NCBI RefSeq assembly: GCF_016921115.1
Contig: NZ_JAFFZS010000013.1
Location: forward strand, 1 to 64,000
Direction: 5' to 3'
DNA length: 64,000 nt
DNA from: Streptomyces actuosus
GTDB taxonomy: Bacteria > Actinomycetota > Actinomycetes > Streptomycetales > Streptomycetaceae
Part shown: positions 54,130 through 62,055 of the stretch, piece after piece
Layout: each line of letters opens with the position of its first letter
Position numbering within the stretch: position 1 is the first letter of the stretch
Position numbers and translations under genes: made by a program
Notes under the pieces: model-generated
The model's database searches: none
Seen by the model: the letters and a program-made list of their open reading frames with translations, nothing else
Told to the model about the DNA's origin: nothing

Positions 54130-54666
54130 ATGGGACGTGGTACCTCAGGGCTGCGCCGCCTCGTGCACGAGGTCGCCAGGTTCGGCGCCGTCGGAGGCGC
54201 CGGGCTGCTGGTCAACCTCGGCGTGTTCAACCTGGTGCGGCACGTGACCGCGCTGCCGGTCGTGCGGGCCAGCATCGTCGCGACCGTCGTGGCGATCGCC
54301 TTCAACTACCTCGGTTTCCGCTACTTCACCTATCGCGACCGCGACAAGAGCGGCCGCACGAAGGAACTCTCGCTGTTCCTGCTGTTCAGCGTGGTCGGCC
54401 TGGTGATCGAGAACGGGCTGCTGTACGCGGCGACGTACGGCTTCGGCTGGGACAGCCCGCTGCAGAGCAACGTCTTCAAGTTCCTCGGCATCGCCGTCGC
54501 GACACTGTTCCGCTTCTGGTCCTACCGGACCTGGGTGTTCCGGGCGCTTCCGGCGTCCGAGCCGCGGGCCGCGGCCCCCCGCCCGGGGCCGGCGGCGAGC
54601 CTGGCCGACGGCGCGGACGCGCTCCTGGGGGAGGCGGAGCCGGTGCGGCCCCGCCAGCGGGTCTGA
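54130..54666 (+). CDS. GtrA family membrane protein
   Basis: 178 aa from ATG 54130; an upstream in-frame ATG at 54085 is possible. Four TM segments, with LVHEVARFGAVGGAGLLVNLGVFNLV, VVRASIVATVVAIAFNYLGFRYFTYRDR and FKFLGIAVATLFRFWSYRTWVF, match GtrA-type proteins that flip polyprenyl-linked sugars, usually partnered with a GT2. The last 35 residues are an Ala/Pro/Arg tail. A role with the GT2 at 32867 or 14712 is possible but unproven. Confidence 0.9.
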   Translation: MGRGTSGLRRLVHEVARFGAVGGAGLLVNLGVFNLVRHVTALPVVRASIVATVVAIAFNYLGFRYFTYRDRDKSGRTKELSLFLLFSVVGLVIENGLLYAATYGFGWDSPLQSNVFKFLGIAVATLFRFWSYRTWVFRALPASEPRAAAPRPGPAASLADGADALLGEAEPVRPRQRV

Positions 54667-54742
54667 CCCACCCCGGTGTGCCGCGCCCGGTGGGCGGCCT
54701 CCCGGTGAGGTGACGGTCGGCGCCGGGTCCCGGACGCCCCGA

Positions 54743-56017
54743 CTACCGGACGGTGGGTTCGTCGTCCGGCGTCCTCTTCGCCGGGGGCGTGCGGGAGAGG
54801 AAGAGCCCGAAGACGGCCGGCTTGGTCTGCAGCAGTTCCAGGCGGCCTCCGTCCGCCTCGGCGAGGTCGCGGGCGACGGCCAGGCCGATGCCCGTGGAGT
54901 TGCGCCCGCTGATCGTGCGCTCGAAGATCCGGGCGCCCAGGTCGGCGGGGACGCCTGGGCCTTCGTCGGTGACCTCGACGACCGCCTGGTTTCCGGTGAC
55001 GCGGGTGCGCAACGCGACCGTGCCGCCGCCGTGCATCAGGGAGTTCTCGATCAGCGCCGCCAGCACCTGTGCGACGGCGCCCGGGGTGCCCACGGCGTGC
55101 AGGTGCCGCTTGCCGGAGCTGACGATGGCGCGGCCGACGCTGCGGTAGGCGGGTCGCCACTCCGCGATCTGCTGTTGGAGGACCTCGTCGAGGTCGAAGG
55201 TGACCGCGGAGCCGTTGCGCGGGTCGCGGGAGTTCGTCAGCAGGCGCTCGACGACGTCCGTGAGCCGCTCCACCTGGCCCAGCGCGACATTCGCCTCGTC
55301 CTTCACCGTGTCCGGGTCGTCGGTGAGGGTGATCTCCTCCAGCCGCATCGACAGCGCGGTCAGCGGCGTGCGCAGCTGGTGGGAGGCGTCGGCGGCCAGC
55401 CGCCGCTCGGCGGTGAGCATCCGGGCGATGCGCTCGGCGGAGGCGTCCAGCACGTCGGCGACCCGGTCGAGCTCGGGGACGCCGTACCGCTTGTGCCGCG
55501 GGCGGGGGTCGCCGGAGCCGAGGCGTTCGGCGGTCTCGGCGAGGTCGGTGAGCGGGGAGGCGAGGCGGTTGGCCTGGCGGATGGCGAGGAGGACGGCGGC
55601 GATCACGGCGAGCAGCGCCACCAGGCCGATGATCAGCAGGGTGCGGCCGACCTCCTCGGTCACCGTGGAGCGCGGTTCCTCGACCACGACGGTCTCGCCC
55701 TGGTCGCCCTTGGCCTCCCGGGAGCGGATGACCTCGCCGGTGGGGCGGGTGCCGACCTCGATGGGCGGCTTCCCGGGCATCCGCACCACGGCGTAGCGCT
55801 CCTCGGTGACCTGCCCGCCCAGGATCTTTGGGGTGACCTCCTCGCTGCTCAGCAGCCGGCTGTCGACGATGCTGGCGAGCCGCAGCGCCTCCAGGTCGAC
55901 GCGCTCCTGGGCGCTGTTGCTGATCGTGCGGGTCTCGACGATCACGAGCGAGACGCCGAAGACGGCGATCACGACCAGGACGACGGCGAGTGTGGACTGG
56001 ATGAGACGGCGGCGCAT
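54743..56017 (-). CDS. Two-component sensor histidine kinase
   Basis: 424 aa. TM1 about 8-28, an extracytoplasmic sensor region of about 100 residues, TM2 near 126-150, then HAMP, the phospho-acceptor H-box ASHQLRTPLTALSMRL, N-box ENSLMHGG, G1 DEGPGVP and G2 GIGLAVARDL. It lies 24 bp downstream of its response regulator on the same strand. The ligand is unknown; Streptomyces orthologs in this position respond to envelope stress in some species, but I do not claim this here. Confidence 0.92.
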   Translation of the reverse strand: MRRRLIQSTLAVVLVVIAVFGVSLVIVETRTISNSAQERVDLEALRLASIVDSRLLSSEEVTPKILGGQVTEERYAVVRMPGKPPIEVGTRPTGEVIRSREAKGDQGETVVVEEPRSTVTEEVGRTLLIIGLVALLAVIAAVLLAIRQANRLASPLTDLAETAERLGSGDPRPRHKRYGVPELDRVADVLDASAERIARMLTAERRLAADASHQLRTPLTALSMRLEEITLTDDPDTVKDEANVALGQVERLTDVVERLLTNSRDPRNGSAVTFDLDEVLQQQIAEWRPAYRSVGRAIVSSGKRHLHAVGTPGAVAQVLAALIENSLMHGGGTVALRTRVTGNQAVVEVTDEGPGVPADLGARIFERTISGRNSTGIGLAVARDLAEADGGRLELLQTKPAVFGLFLSRTPPAKRTPDDEPTVR

Positions 56018-56041
56018 GTCCTCTTACCCGGGGTGGTGGGC

Positions 56042-56719
56042 TCAGCTCTTCTCGAAGCGGAAGCCCACGCCTCGAACCGTGGCGATGTAGCGGGGGTTGG
56101 CCGCGTCGTCGCCGAGCTTCTTGCGCAGCCAGGAGATGTGCATGTCGAGGGTCTTGGTCGACGACCACCAGGTGGTGTCCCAGACCTCGCGCATCAGCTG
56201 GTCGCGGGTGACGACGCGGCCGGCGTCGCGCACGAGCACCCGCAGCAGGTCGAACTCCTTCGCGGTGAGCTGGAGTTCCTCGTCGCCCATCCAGGCGCGG
56301 TGCGACTCCACGTCGATGCGCACGCCGTGGGTCGCGGGCGGCTGCTGCGGCTCCGCGGCGCCGCGCCGCAGCAGGGCCCGGACACGGGCGAGCAGCTCGG
56401 CGAGGCGGAAGGGTTTGGTGACGTAGTCGTCGGCCCCCGCGTCCAGGCCGACGACGGTGTCCACCTCGTCGGCGCGCGCGGTCAGGATGAGGATGGGCAC
56501 GGTGTGGCCGTCGGCGCGCAGCCTGCGGGCGACCTCCAGCCCGTCCATGCCGGGCAGACCGAGATCCAGCACGACAAGGTCGACGCCGCCCTGCATTCCG
56601 GCGTCGAGCGCGGCGGGGCCGTCCTCGCGCACCTCGACCTCGTACCCTTCCCGGCGCAGTGCGCGGGCCAGCGGCTCCGAGATGGACGCGTCGTCCTCGG
56701 CGAGCAGTACACGGGTCAT
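56042..56719 (-). CDS. OmpR-family response regulator
   Basis: 225 aa from ATG 56719. Receiver domain with VLLAEDDASISEPLARAL, the phospho-acceptor in LVVLDLGLPGMDG, the conserved threonine/lysine ILTARADEVDT and GADDYVTKPFRLAE, followed by the winged helix DNA-binding domain (LQLTAKEFDLLRVLVRDAG to GVGFRFEKS). It works with the adjacent histidine kinase. A palindrome GTGATCAC (56757-56764) lies 38 nt upstream of its start. Confidence 0.95.
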   Translation of the reverse strand: MTRVLLAEDDASISEPLARALRREGYEVEVREDGPAALDAGMQGGVDLVVLDLGLPGMDGLEVARRLRADGHTVPILILTARADEVDTVVGLDAGADDYVTKPFRLAELLARVRALLRRGAAEPQQPPATHGVRIDVESHRAWMGDEELQLTAKEFDLLRVLVRDAGRVVTRDQLMREVWDTTWWSSTKTLDMHISWLRKKLGDDAANPRYIATVRGVGFRFEKS

Positions 56720-57238
56720 GTGGTGATGGTAGTCCGCCCCGCAACGGGGCCGGGGTGTGATCACTGCGAGCGATTCTTACCCAGGACGAACCGGAACATT
56801 TTTCCCACCGACACACGCCGACCAATAGTCCGGACCTGCAAGCGAAGGTGTCATCCTGTCAGGGACCTTCGAAAAGCGGCTCGCGATTGCATGATCACCT
56901 GTGATCCATATCTCAAGTCCTTCCATATCCGGCACTGTCCTGCCGTATGGTGAACCAACGCCTGTAGCACCGCGGGGACCTTCGGCGAGGAATTGACGCT
57001 GAAGGTCCTCTTTGTGTGCGGGCCGGTATCCCCCCGGCCGTGAAAGGAACGACCTGTGGCCGGGCCTCGGCGCGATGACGCGCGCAGAGGCGTGGATCCC
57101 GGTGGTCGCCGTCCCCGCTCCGCGATCCGGAGCGGACTCCCCTCGGGCGTGGGGGCGGACGGGCCGACGTGCCGGTGCCGGCCGCCCCCACCGGGCGCGC
57201 ATCGCTCCACCGCGCGTCCCGACCAGCAAGGAACGACC
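56720..57238. promoter_or_regulatory. Divergent region and leader between response regulator and POT transporter
   Basis: 519 bp. Palindromes GTGATCAC (56757-56764) and GATCAC-CT-GTGATC (56893-56906), then a hairpin GGACCTTC (56976-56983) / GAAGGTCC (57001-57008) followed by TCTTTGTG, and a second one GGCCGG / CCGGCC (57021-57039). An 11-bp direct repeat AAGGAACGACC occurs at 57044-57054 and at 57228-57238, the second being the transporter ribosome site. Likely an mRNA leader; no gene assigned. Confidence 0.5.
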
Positions 57239-58744
57239 ATGGCGTCCAGCCTGACGAAGGACTCGGTCCACCCGGGCACCCCCGGCTCCGAGAAGACCTT
57301 CTTCGGCCACCCCCGCGGCCTGGCCACCCTCTTCATGACCGAGATGTGGGAGCGCTTCTCCTACTACGGCATGCGCGCACTCCTCCCGCTGTACCTCGTG
57401 GCCCCGAGCGGCCTGAACCTCGGGATGGGCTCCGCCACCGCGATCTACTCGGTCTACGTGTCCCTCGTGTACCTGCTCGCCCTTCCCGGCGGCTGGGTCG
57501 CGGACCGTTTCCTCGGCCCCCGCAAGACGGTCGCCGTCTCGGGCCTGATCATCATGCTCGGCCACCTGTGCCTGGCCCTCCCGGCAGCGGCGACCTTCTT
57601 CGTCGGCCTCGGCCTCGTCGCCATCGGTTCGGGCCTGCTCAAGGCGAACATCTCCACGATGGTCGGCCACCTCTACAAGGGTCCCGAGGACCCGCGCCGT
57701 GACGGTGGCTTCACCCTCTTCTACATCGGCATCAACCTGGGCGCCTTCGCCGCGCCGCTGATCATCGGCACCGTCGGTGAGAACGTCGACTGGCACTTCG
57801 GCTTCGCGCTGGCCGCGCTCGGCATGGCCCTGGGTCTGGCCCAGTACCTGCTCGGCAGCCGCCACCTCAGCGAGAAGAGCGACGTCGTCCCCACGCCCCT
57901 GTCGGCCCAGGAGAAGGCCGCCACACTGCGCAAGGGACTGATCTGGCTGGCCGTCGCCGCGGTCTTCTACGCCGCCGTCGGCTTCAGCGGCCACTTCACC
58001 CTGAACTGGGCGCTGATCCCGCTGACCCTCATCGGCCTGATCGTGCCGATCCTGGTCATCGGCCGCATCCTGCGGGACAAGGACCTGGACGGCGCCGAGC
58101 GGTCCCAGGTCCGGGCGTACGTCTGGTTCTTCGTCGCCGCCGCGATCTTCTGGATGATCTACGACCAGGGTGGTTCGACGCTGTCGCTGTTCGCCGAGGG
58201 CAAGGCCGACAACTCGGTCCTCGGCTGGGAGTTCCCCGTCTCCTGGTACCAGTCGGTCAACCCGGTCATGATCATGGCCCTGGCGCCCGTCTTCGCCTGG
58301 CTGTGGCTGTGGCTGAACCGGCGCGGCAAGGAGCCGAGCACCATCGTGAAGTTCTCCTCCGGTCTGGTGCTGATCGGCGCGTCGTTCTTCCTCTTCCTGG
58401 CCCCGCTGTCGATCTCCGAGGGCGGCCACAAGGCCGCGGCGATGTGGCTGGTCGCCGTCTACTTCGTGCAGACCGTCGCCGAGCTGACGCTGTCGCCGGT
58501 GGGTCTGTCGGTGACGACGAAGATGGCGCCGAGGAAGTACGCCTCGCAGATGATGGGCGTGTGGTTCCTCGCGGTCACCGCGGGCGACTCGATCACCGCA
58601 CTGGTGTCCAACCCGGCCGTCGGCGGCGTCGACCTCGACCGGACCGGCTTCGTCGCCATGGAGGCCGCGCTCGCCGCGCTCGCCGGTGCGGCGGTGTGGA
58701 TGTACCGCAGGAAGGTCAACAGCCTCATGGGCGACGTGCACTGA
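57239..58744 (+). CDS. POT-family (peptide/H+ symporter) transporter
   Basis: 501 aa from ATG 57239, ribosome site AAGGAACGACC. Major-facilitator peptide transporter signatures: the ExxERFSYYG motif in MTEMWERFSYYGMRALLPLYLV, GGWVADRFLGPRKTVAVSG and FTLFYIGINLGAFAAPLIIG, plus about 14 TM helices. It imports di/tripeptides with protons. The frame is open from GTG 57056, which also has AAAGGAACGACC upstream and would add 61 residues, so the start is not fully certain. A strong terminator follows. Confidence 0.93.
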   Translation: MASSLTKDSVHPGTPGSEKTFFGHPRGLATLFMTEMWERFSYYGMRALLPLYLVAPSGLNLGMGSATAIYSVYVSLVYLLALPGGWVADRFLGPRKTVAVSGLIIMLGHLCLALPAAATFFVGLGLVAIGSGLLKANISTMVGHLYKGPEDPRRDGGFTLFYIGINLGAFAAPLIIGTVGENVDWHFGFALAALGMALGLAQYLLGSRHLSEKSDVVPTPLSAQEKAATLRKGLIWLAVAAVFYAAVGFSGHFTLNWALIPLTLIGLIVPILVIGRILRDKDLDGAERSQVRAYVWFFVAAAIFWMIYDQGGSTLSLFAEGKADNSVLGWEFPVSWYQSVNPVMIMALAPVFAWLWLWLNRRGKEPSTIVKFSSGLVLIGASFFLFLAPLSISEGGHKAAAMWLVAVYFVQTVAELTLSPVGLSVTTKMAPRKYASQMMGVWFLAVTAGDSITALVSNPAVGGVDLDRTGFVAMEAALAALAGAAVWMYRRKVNSLMGDVH

Positions 58745-58791
58745 GCACTCCGCCGCAGGCGGCGCCGGTCGTGGCCGGCCGCGGCGGCGGA

Positions 58792-58830
58792 CGGAGGGCC
58801 ACCGCATCCTCGTGATGCGGTGGCCCTCCG
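58792..58830 (+). terminator. Terminator downstream of the POT transporter
   Basis: CGGAGGGCCACCGCATC (58792-58808), loop CTCGT, GATGCGGTGGCCCTCCG (58814-58830): 17-bp perfect stem. Confidence 0.88.
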
Positions 58831-59264
58831 CGCGCTTTCCGCCCCCGGCACTCTCCGGCCGCGCCACCCCGCCCGGCCCCGTGCCCCGGCCCGTGCCCGG
58901 CACGCGGCGCTCCCGGCGTGGAAGCGGCCCGCAGGGCGGGGCGGACGCGATACGGCCGTGGCCGACGCGCCCCGCGCCGCCCGACGGGGCTCGGGAGCGC
59001 CGCCCCGCGCCACCCCGCCGGCACCCGGGCGGGGCCGGCTCGACGGTCGCCCTCCGGACGCGGCGTCGCTCCGGCGGCCACGGCCGGACCACCGCGCCCG
59101 ACGAAGGGGGCGGGGCGGGGAGCACGGCTCGGACGCCCGCACCGCACGGTCGGCACCCGCGGGCGCCGACGGTGCGTCAGAGCCTCCCGGCGGCCCGTCA
59201 GGGACGCTGCCTGGACACGGGGTCGGCCGGGCGACGGGGTCGGCGGAGGCGGAGGGAAGAAAAG
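58831..59264. other. Gene-free region between POT and the anti-sigma module
   Basis: Over 400 bp of GC-rich sequence with long but non-homologous open frames on both strands; no domain or start I trust. Confidence 0.5.
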
Positions 59265-59295
59265 TGCGCGCCGGATCTCCGGGATCCGGCGCGCA
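59265..59295 (-). terminator. Hairpin, candidate terminator of the anti-sigma gene
   Basis: TGCGCGCCGGATC (59265-59277), loop TCCGG, GATCCGGCGCGCA (59283-59295), preceded by GAAAA on the plus strand, which reads as TTTTC after the stem on the minus strand. Positioned to end minus-strand transcripts from 59444. Confidence 0.7.
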
Positions 59296-59352
59296 TGCGG
59301 GGGAGGGCGTGCGGGGCTGAGCGGGTCGGGCGAGGTCCGCTGTGTTTCGGCA

Positions 59353-59395
59353 GCGCCCCGAAGGGGCGCGGGGAACTGCGCGACCGGCCACGACG
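59353..59395. repeat. Widespread Streptomyces intergenic repeat
   Basis: GCGCCCCGAAGGGGCGCGGG then GAACTGCGCGACCGGCCACGACG: a GC hairpin followed by a conserved tail. From memory, near-identical sequence recurs in many intergenic sites across Streptomyces genomes. I cannot check its copy number here. Confidence 0.6.
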
Positions 59396-59443
59396 GCGCT
59401 GCGGTCGACGGAACGTCATGGCGCGGCACCTCCAGCGGAGCGC

Positions 59444-59923
59444 TCAGGCGGGTGCGCCCAGTTCGGCCCAGACGGTCTTGCCGGCCATGCCCGGCGTCCG
59501 CACGACGCCCCAGTCCAGGCACAGCCGCTGCACGATGAACATGCCGTGGCCGCCGGGGCGGCCGGCGCGGTGCGGGGTGCGGGGCGCGGGCTGGCCCGTG
59601 CCGTGGTCGGAGACCTCGATACGGATCACCTTCTTGTCGCAGCCGATCTCCATGGACTCCGGGCCCTCGGCGTGCAGGCAGGCATTGGTGACGAGCTCGG
59701 ACACGACGAGCAGGACGTCCTCGGCCGCGGCGCGCTGGTCGGCGGTGGCCGCGGGCAGCCAGCCCCACGCGTACAGCGCCTGCCGGGCGAAGTCGCGGGC
59801 GAGCGGCACGACACCGCTCTGGCCGTCGAGGCTCAGCGTGCGAACCTGACGTCCCGTCGACGTGCCGGAAGCGCCGCCGCCGGGCTCGGGGGAGCCCGGC
59901 GAGTAGGGCCGGGTGGTGCTCAT
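59444..59923 (-). CDS. HATPase anti-sigma factor (serine kinase type)
   Basis: 159 aa. The GHKL ATPase motifs are ELVTNACLHAEGPE (N-box), VSDHGTGQPAPRTP (G1) and GGHGMFIVQRLCLDWG. Such proteins bind and inactivate SigB-like sigma factors and phosphorylate an anti-anti-sigma partner. It is encoded near a STAS antagonist and a SigB-like sigma, the conserved sigI locus of Streptomyces, where the analogous proteins are called PrsI and ArsI (recalled, not verified). GAGGTGAAGC precedes the start. Confidence 0.88.
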   Translation of the reverse strand: MSTTRPYSPGSPEPGGGASGTSTGRQVRTLSLDGQSGVVPLARDFARQALYAWGWLPAATADQRAAAEDVLLVVSELVTNACLHAEGPESMEIGCDKKVIRIEVSDHGTGQPAPRTPHRAGRPGGHGMFIVQRLCLDWGVVRTPGMAGKTVWAELGAPA

Positions 59924-60128
59924 CAGCGCTTCACCTCACCGATTCACCAGTTCAGGACGGAAAAGTCGTGACGTCGTGACGTCGTGGACCGACAGTGGTC
60001 CAGGATGTCTCCTGCCCGACCGGACGAAGGGAACACCCCTCGGTTCGGTGCGTTGTGCGGGACGACACGAGTGGTGCGAAATCCGGGCGGAGCGGAGGAC
60101 GGGCCGCGCCGCCGGGGTGCGGGAGAGT

Positions 60129-60716
60129 TCAGCGGGCCTCATCGGCTTCTGCGCCCTCGCCGGCCGTGCGGGGCGCGGACGTCCGCCGGCCCCCGGAGCT
60201 CTGGGGTTCCTGCGGGGAATCCGGGGCCGTGCCGCCGGGATCCTCCCGCTCCCCGGGACTCTCGCGGGTCCCGGCGGACGGCGCGGACCCGGTCCCGGAC
60301 CCGGCTGCGGCCTCGCCGGCCCCGGATGTGTCGTCCGTCTCACCGGAGTCCTCCGCGAGAGCGGACTCGACGGTGTCGTGGACGGTGAAGACCAACTCGG
60401 CCCCGGTGATCTCGAACACCCTGGCGACCACGGGCTGCATGCCCGCCAGGTGGACACCGCCTCCGGCCGCCTCCGCCTTCAGGCGGGCGCCGAGGAGGAC
60501 GTTGAGGCCGGTGGAGTCGCAGAAGTCCAGCCGGGTGCAGTCCACGACCAGGCGGCTGAAGCCCTTGGCGAGGCACTCGTCGAGCGGTTCGCTGAGCAGC
60601 TCGGCGGTGTGGTGATCGAGCTCACCCGCGGCGGTCACGACGGCACTGGAGCCCTCTTCCCGCACCTCCACCAGAAGCCGGCCCGACTGTGCGCTGCCGA
60701 CCGTGCCGCGGTCCAT
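60129..60716 (-). CDS. STAS-domain anti-anti-sigma factor with long acidic/Pro/Ser tail
   Basis: 195 aa from ATG 60716 (GGAGAG upstream). STAS domain (about 12-115) with the phospho-acceptor serine Ser68 in CTRLDFCDSTGLNVLLGARL. The remaining 80 residues (ESGETDDTSGAG and similar) are low-complexity, rich in Gly, Glu, Pro and Ser. It probably releases the sigma factor from the HATPase when unphosphorylated. Same strand as the HATPase gene and 205 bp upstream of it. Confidence 0.88.
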   Translation of the reverse strand: MDRGTVGSAQSGRLLVEVREEGSSAVVTAAGELDHHTAELLSEPLDECLAKGFSRLVVDCTRLDFCDSTGLNVLLGARLKAEAAGGGVHLAGMQPVVARVFEITGAELVFTVHDTVESALAEDSGETDDTSGAGEAAAGSGTGSAPSAGTRESPGEREDPGGTAPDSPQEPQSSGGRRTSAPRTAGEGAEADEAR

Positions 60717-60963
60717 GCCGTCTCTCTCTCCTGAGGTCGTGCCTGACTGACGCCCTCGAACATACGCCTTCTGTGCGCGCCTCAACAGCCGAACAACCAC
60801 CCACAAACGGACATTTCCGCACGTATCGCACTTGCGGCGGACTCGGGGAAGCGGGTAGGGCTAGTAGAGACACGTACCCGACACGGCCGGCTTTGGAGGC
60901 GCCGCACACCGCAGTGCACGTACCGGCTTCGGCAGCCATATGCCGAGAACGATGGAGGACATC
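60717..60963. promoter_or_regulatory. Divergent region upstream of the sigma factor gene
   Basis: 247 bp between the STAS gene and sigI. GGGTAG at 60853-60858 resembles the -10 of SigB-type promoters (GGGTAC/T) but the matching GNNT -35 is not at the right distance, so autoregulation is only a possibility. Confidence 0.35.
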
Positions 60964-61833
60964 ATGTCACCCCGGCTCGACGCCTCGCATACCCGTACGG
61001 CGACGTCGACACCCCCAGCGGACGACATTCTTGCCGGTCTTCCGGAGATACCCCCCTTCGACGAGGTGGGCCCCGTGGACGCGCGGGCCCTGTCCAAGAC
61101 CCTCTTCGAGCGGCTCGAATCCCTTGAGGAAGGGACCCACGAGTACTCGTACGTCCGCAACACGCTCGTCGAGCTGAACCTCGCTCTGGTCAAGTTCGCC
61201 GCCTCCCGCTTCCGCTCCCGCAGCGAGCCGATGGAGGACATCGTCCAGGTCGGCACCATCGGCCTCATCAAGGCGATCGACCGCTTCGAGCTCTCCCGTG
61301 GCGTGGAGTTCCCCACCTTCGCGATGCCGACCATCATCGGCGAGATCAAGCGCTTCTTCCGCGACACCTCGTGGTCCGTGCGCGTACCGCGCCGACTCCA
61401 GGAACTGCGCCTGGACCTGGCGAAGGCCGGCGACGAGCTGGCCCAGCAGTTGGACCGCGCCCCCACGGTCACGGAACTGGCCGAGCGCCTGGGCCTCAGC
61501 AACGACGAGGTGGTGGAGGGGATGGCGGCCTCCAACGCCTACACCGCCTCCTCCCTGGACGCACAGCCGGAGGAGGACGACGCGGAGGGCGCCCTCGCGG
61601 ACCGCATCGGGTACGAGGACCACGGGCTCGAAGGGATCGAGTACGTCGAGTCGTTGAAGCCGCTGATCGCCGAACTCCCGCCCCGTGACCGGAAGATCCT
61701 CTCGCTCCGGTTCGTCGCGGGGATGACCCAGTCGGAGATCGGCGAGGAACTGGGCATCTCCCAGATGCACGTCTCCCGCCTGCTCACCCGGACCCTGGTG
61801 AGACTGCGCAAGGGGCTCACGGTCGAGGAGTGA
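60964..61833 (+). CDS. sigI: SigB/SigF-family RNA polymerase sigma factor
   Basis: 289 aa from ATG 60964 (ATGGAGGACATC upstream; two in-frame upstream ATGs would add 8 or fewer residues). Group 3 sigma: region 2 with VQVGTIGLIKAIDRFELSRGV and PTFAMPTIIGEIKRFFRDTS, region 3 LQELRLDLAKAGDELAQQL, and region 4 GMTQSEIGEELGISQMHVSRLL. It belongs to the SigB group of Streptomyces and, by gene neighbourhood, is the ortholog of S. coelicolor SigI, an osmotic stress sigma factor (recalled). Controlled by the adjacent anti-sigma and anti-anti-sigma. Confidence 0.9.
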   Translation: MSPRLDASHTRTATSTPPADDILAGLPEIPPFDEVGPVDARALSKTLFERLESLEEGTHEYSYVRNTLVELNLALVKFAASRFRSRSEPMEDIVQVGTIGLIKAIDRFELSRGVEFPTFAMPTIIGEIKRFFRDTSWSVRVPRRLQELRLDLAKAGDELAQQLDRAPTVTELAERLGLSNDEVVEGMAASNAYTASSLDAQPEEDDAEGALADRIGYEDHGLEGIEYVESLKPLIAELPPRDRKILSLRFVAGMTQSEIGEELGISQMHVSRLLTRTLVRLRKGLTVEE

Positions 61834-61842
61834 GCCCGCCTC

Positions 61843-61907
61843 TCGCCCGGTACTCCATGTCCCGACGGTGCGTCACCACGACGACAGGTCGGCGGAGTAC
61901 CGGGCGA
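61843..61907 (+). terminator. Stem-loop downstream of the sigma factor gene
   Basis: TCGCCCGGTACTCC (61843-61856), loop of about 37 nt, GGAGTACCGGGCGA (61894-61907): 14-bp perfect arms. The long loop makes it a weaker terminator candidate. Confidence 0.45.
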
Positions 61908-62055
61908 TGTGCGTGCCGGGGACCGATCGCGGGGTTACCGCAGGAAACGTCTTTCGCGGGATCCCCACATCCCTCACCATGCACTACGGTCACCCCCCAA
62001 CCGACCGGTAACCGGGCTGCCGGCCCGGGTTGTTGCGGCGCACGGGGAGGCGGGG

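Noticed and set aside
58831..59264. Gene in the gap after the POT transporter terminator
   Set aside because: The open frames on both strands are Arg/Pro/Ala low complexity, lack plausible starts and overlap the terminator hairpins.
60853..60858. SigB-type promoter (GGGTAG) upstream of sigI
   Set aside because: The -10 resembles GGGTAC/T, but I found no GNNT element at the required 14-16 nt spacing, so not called as a promoter.
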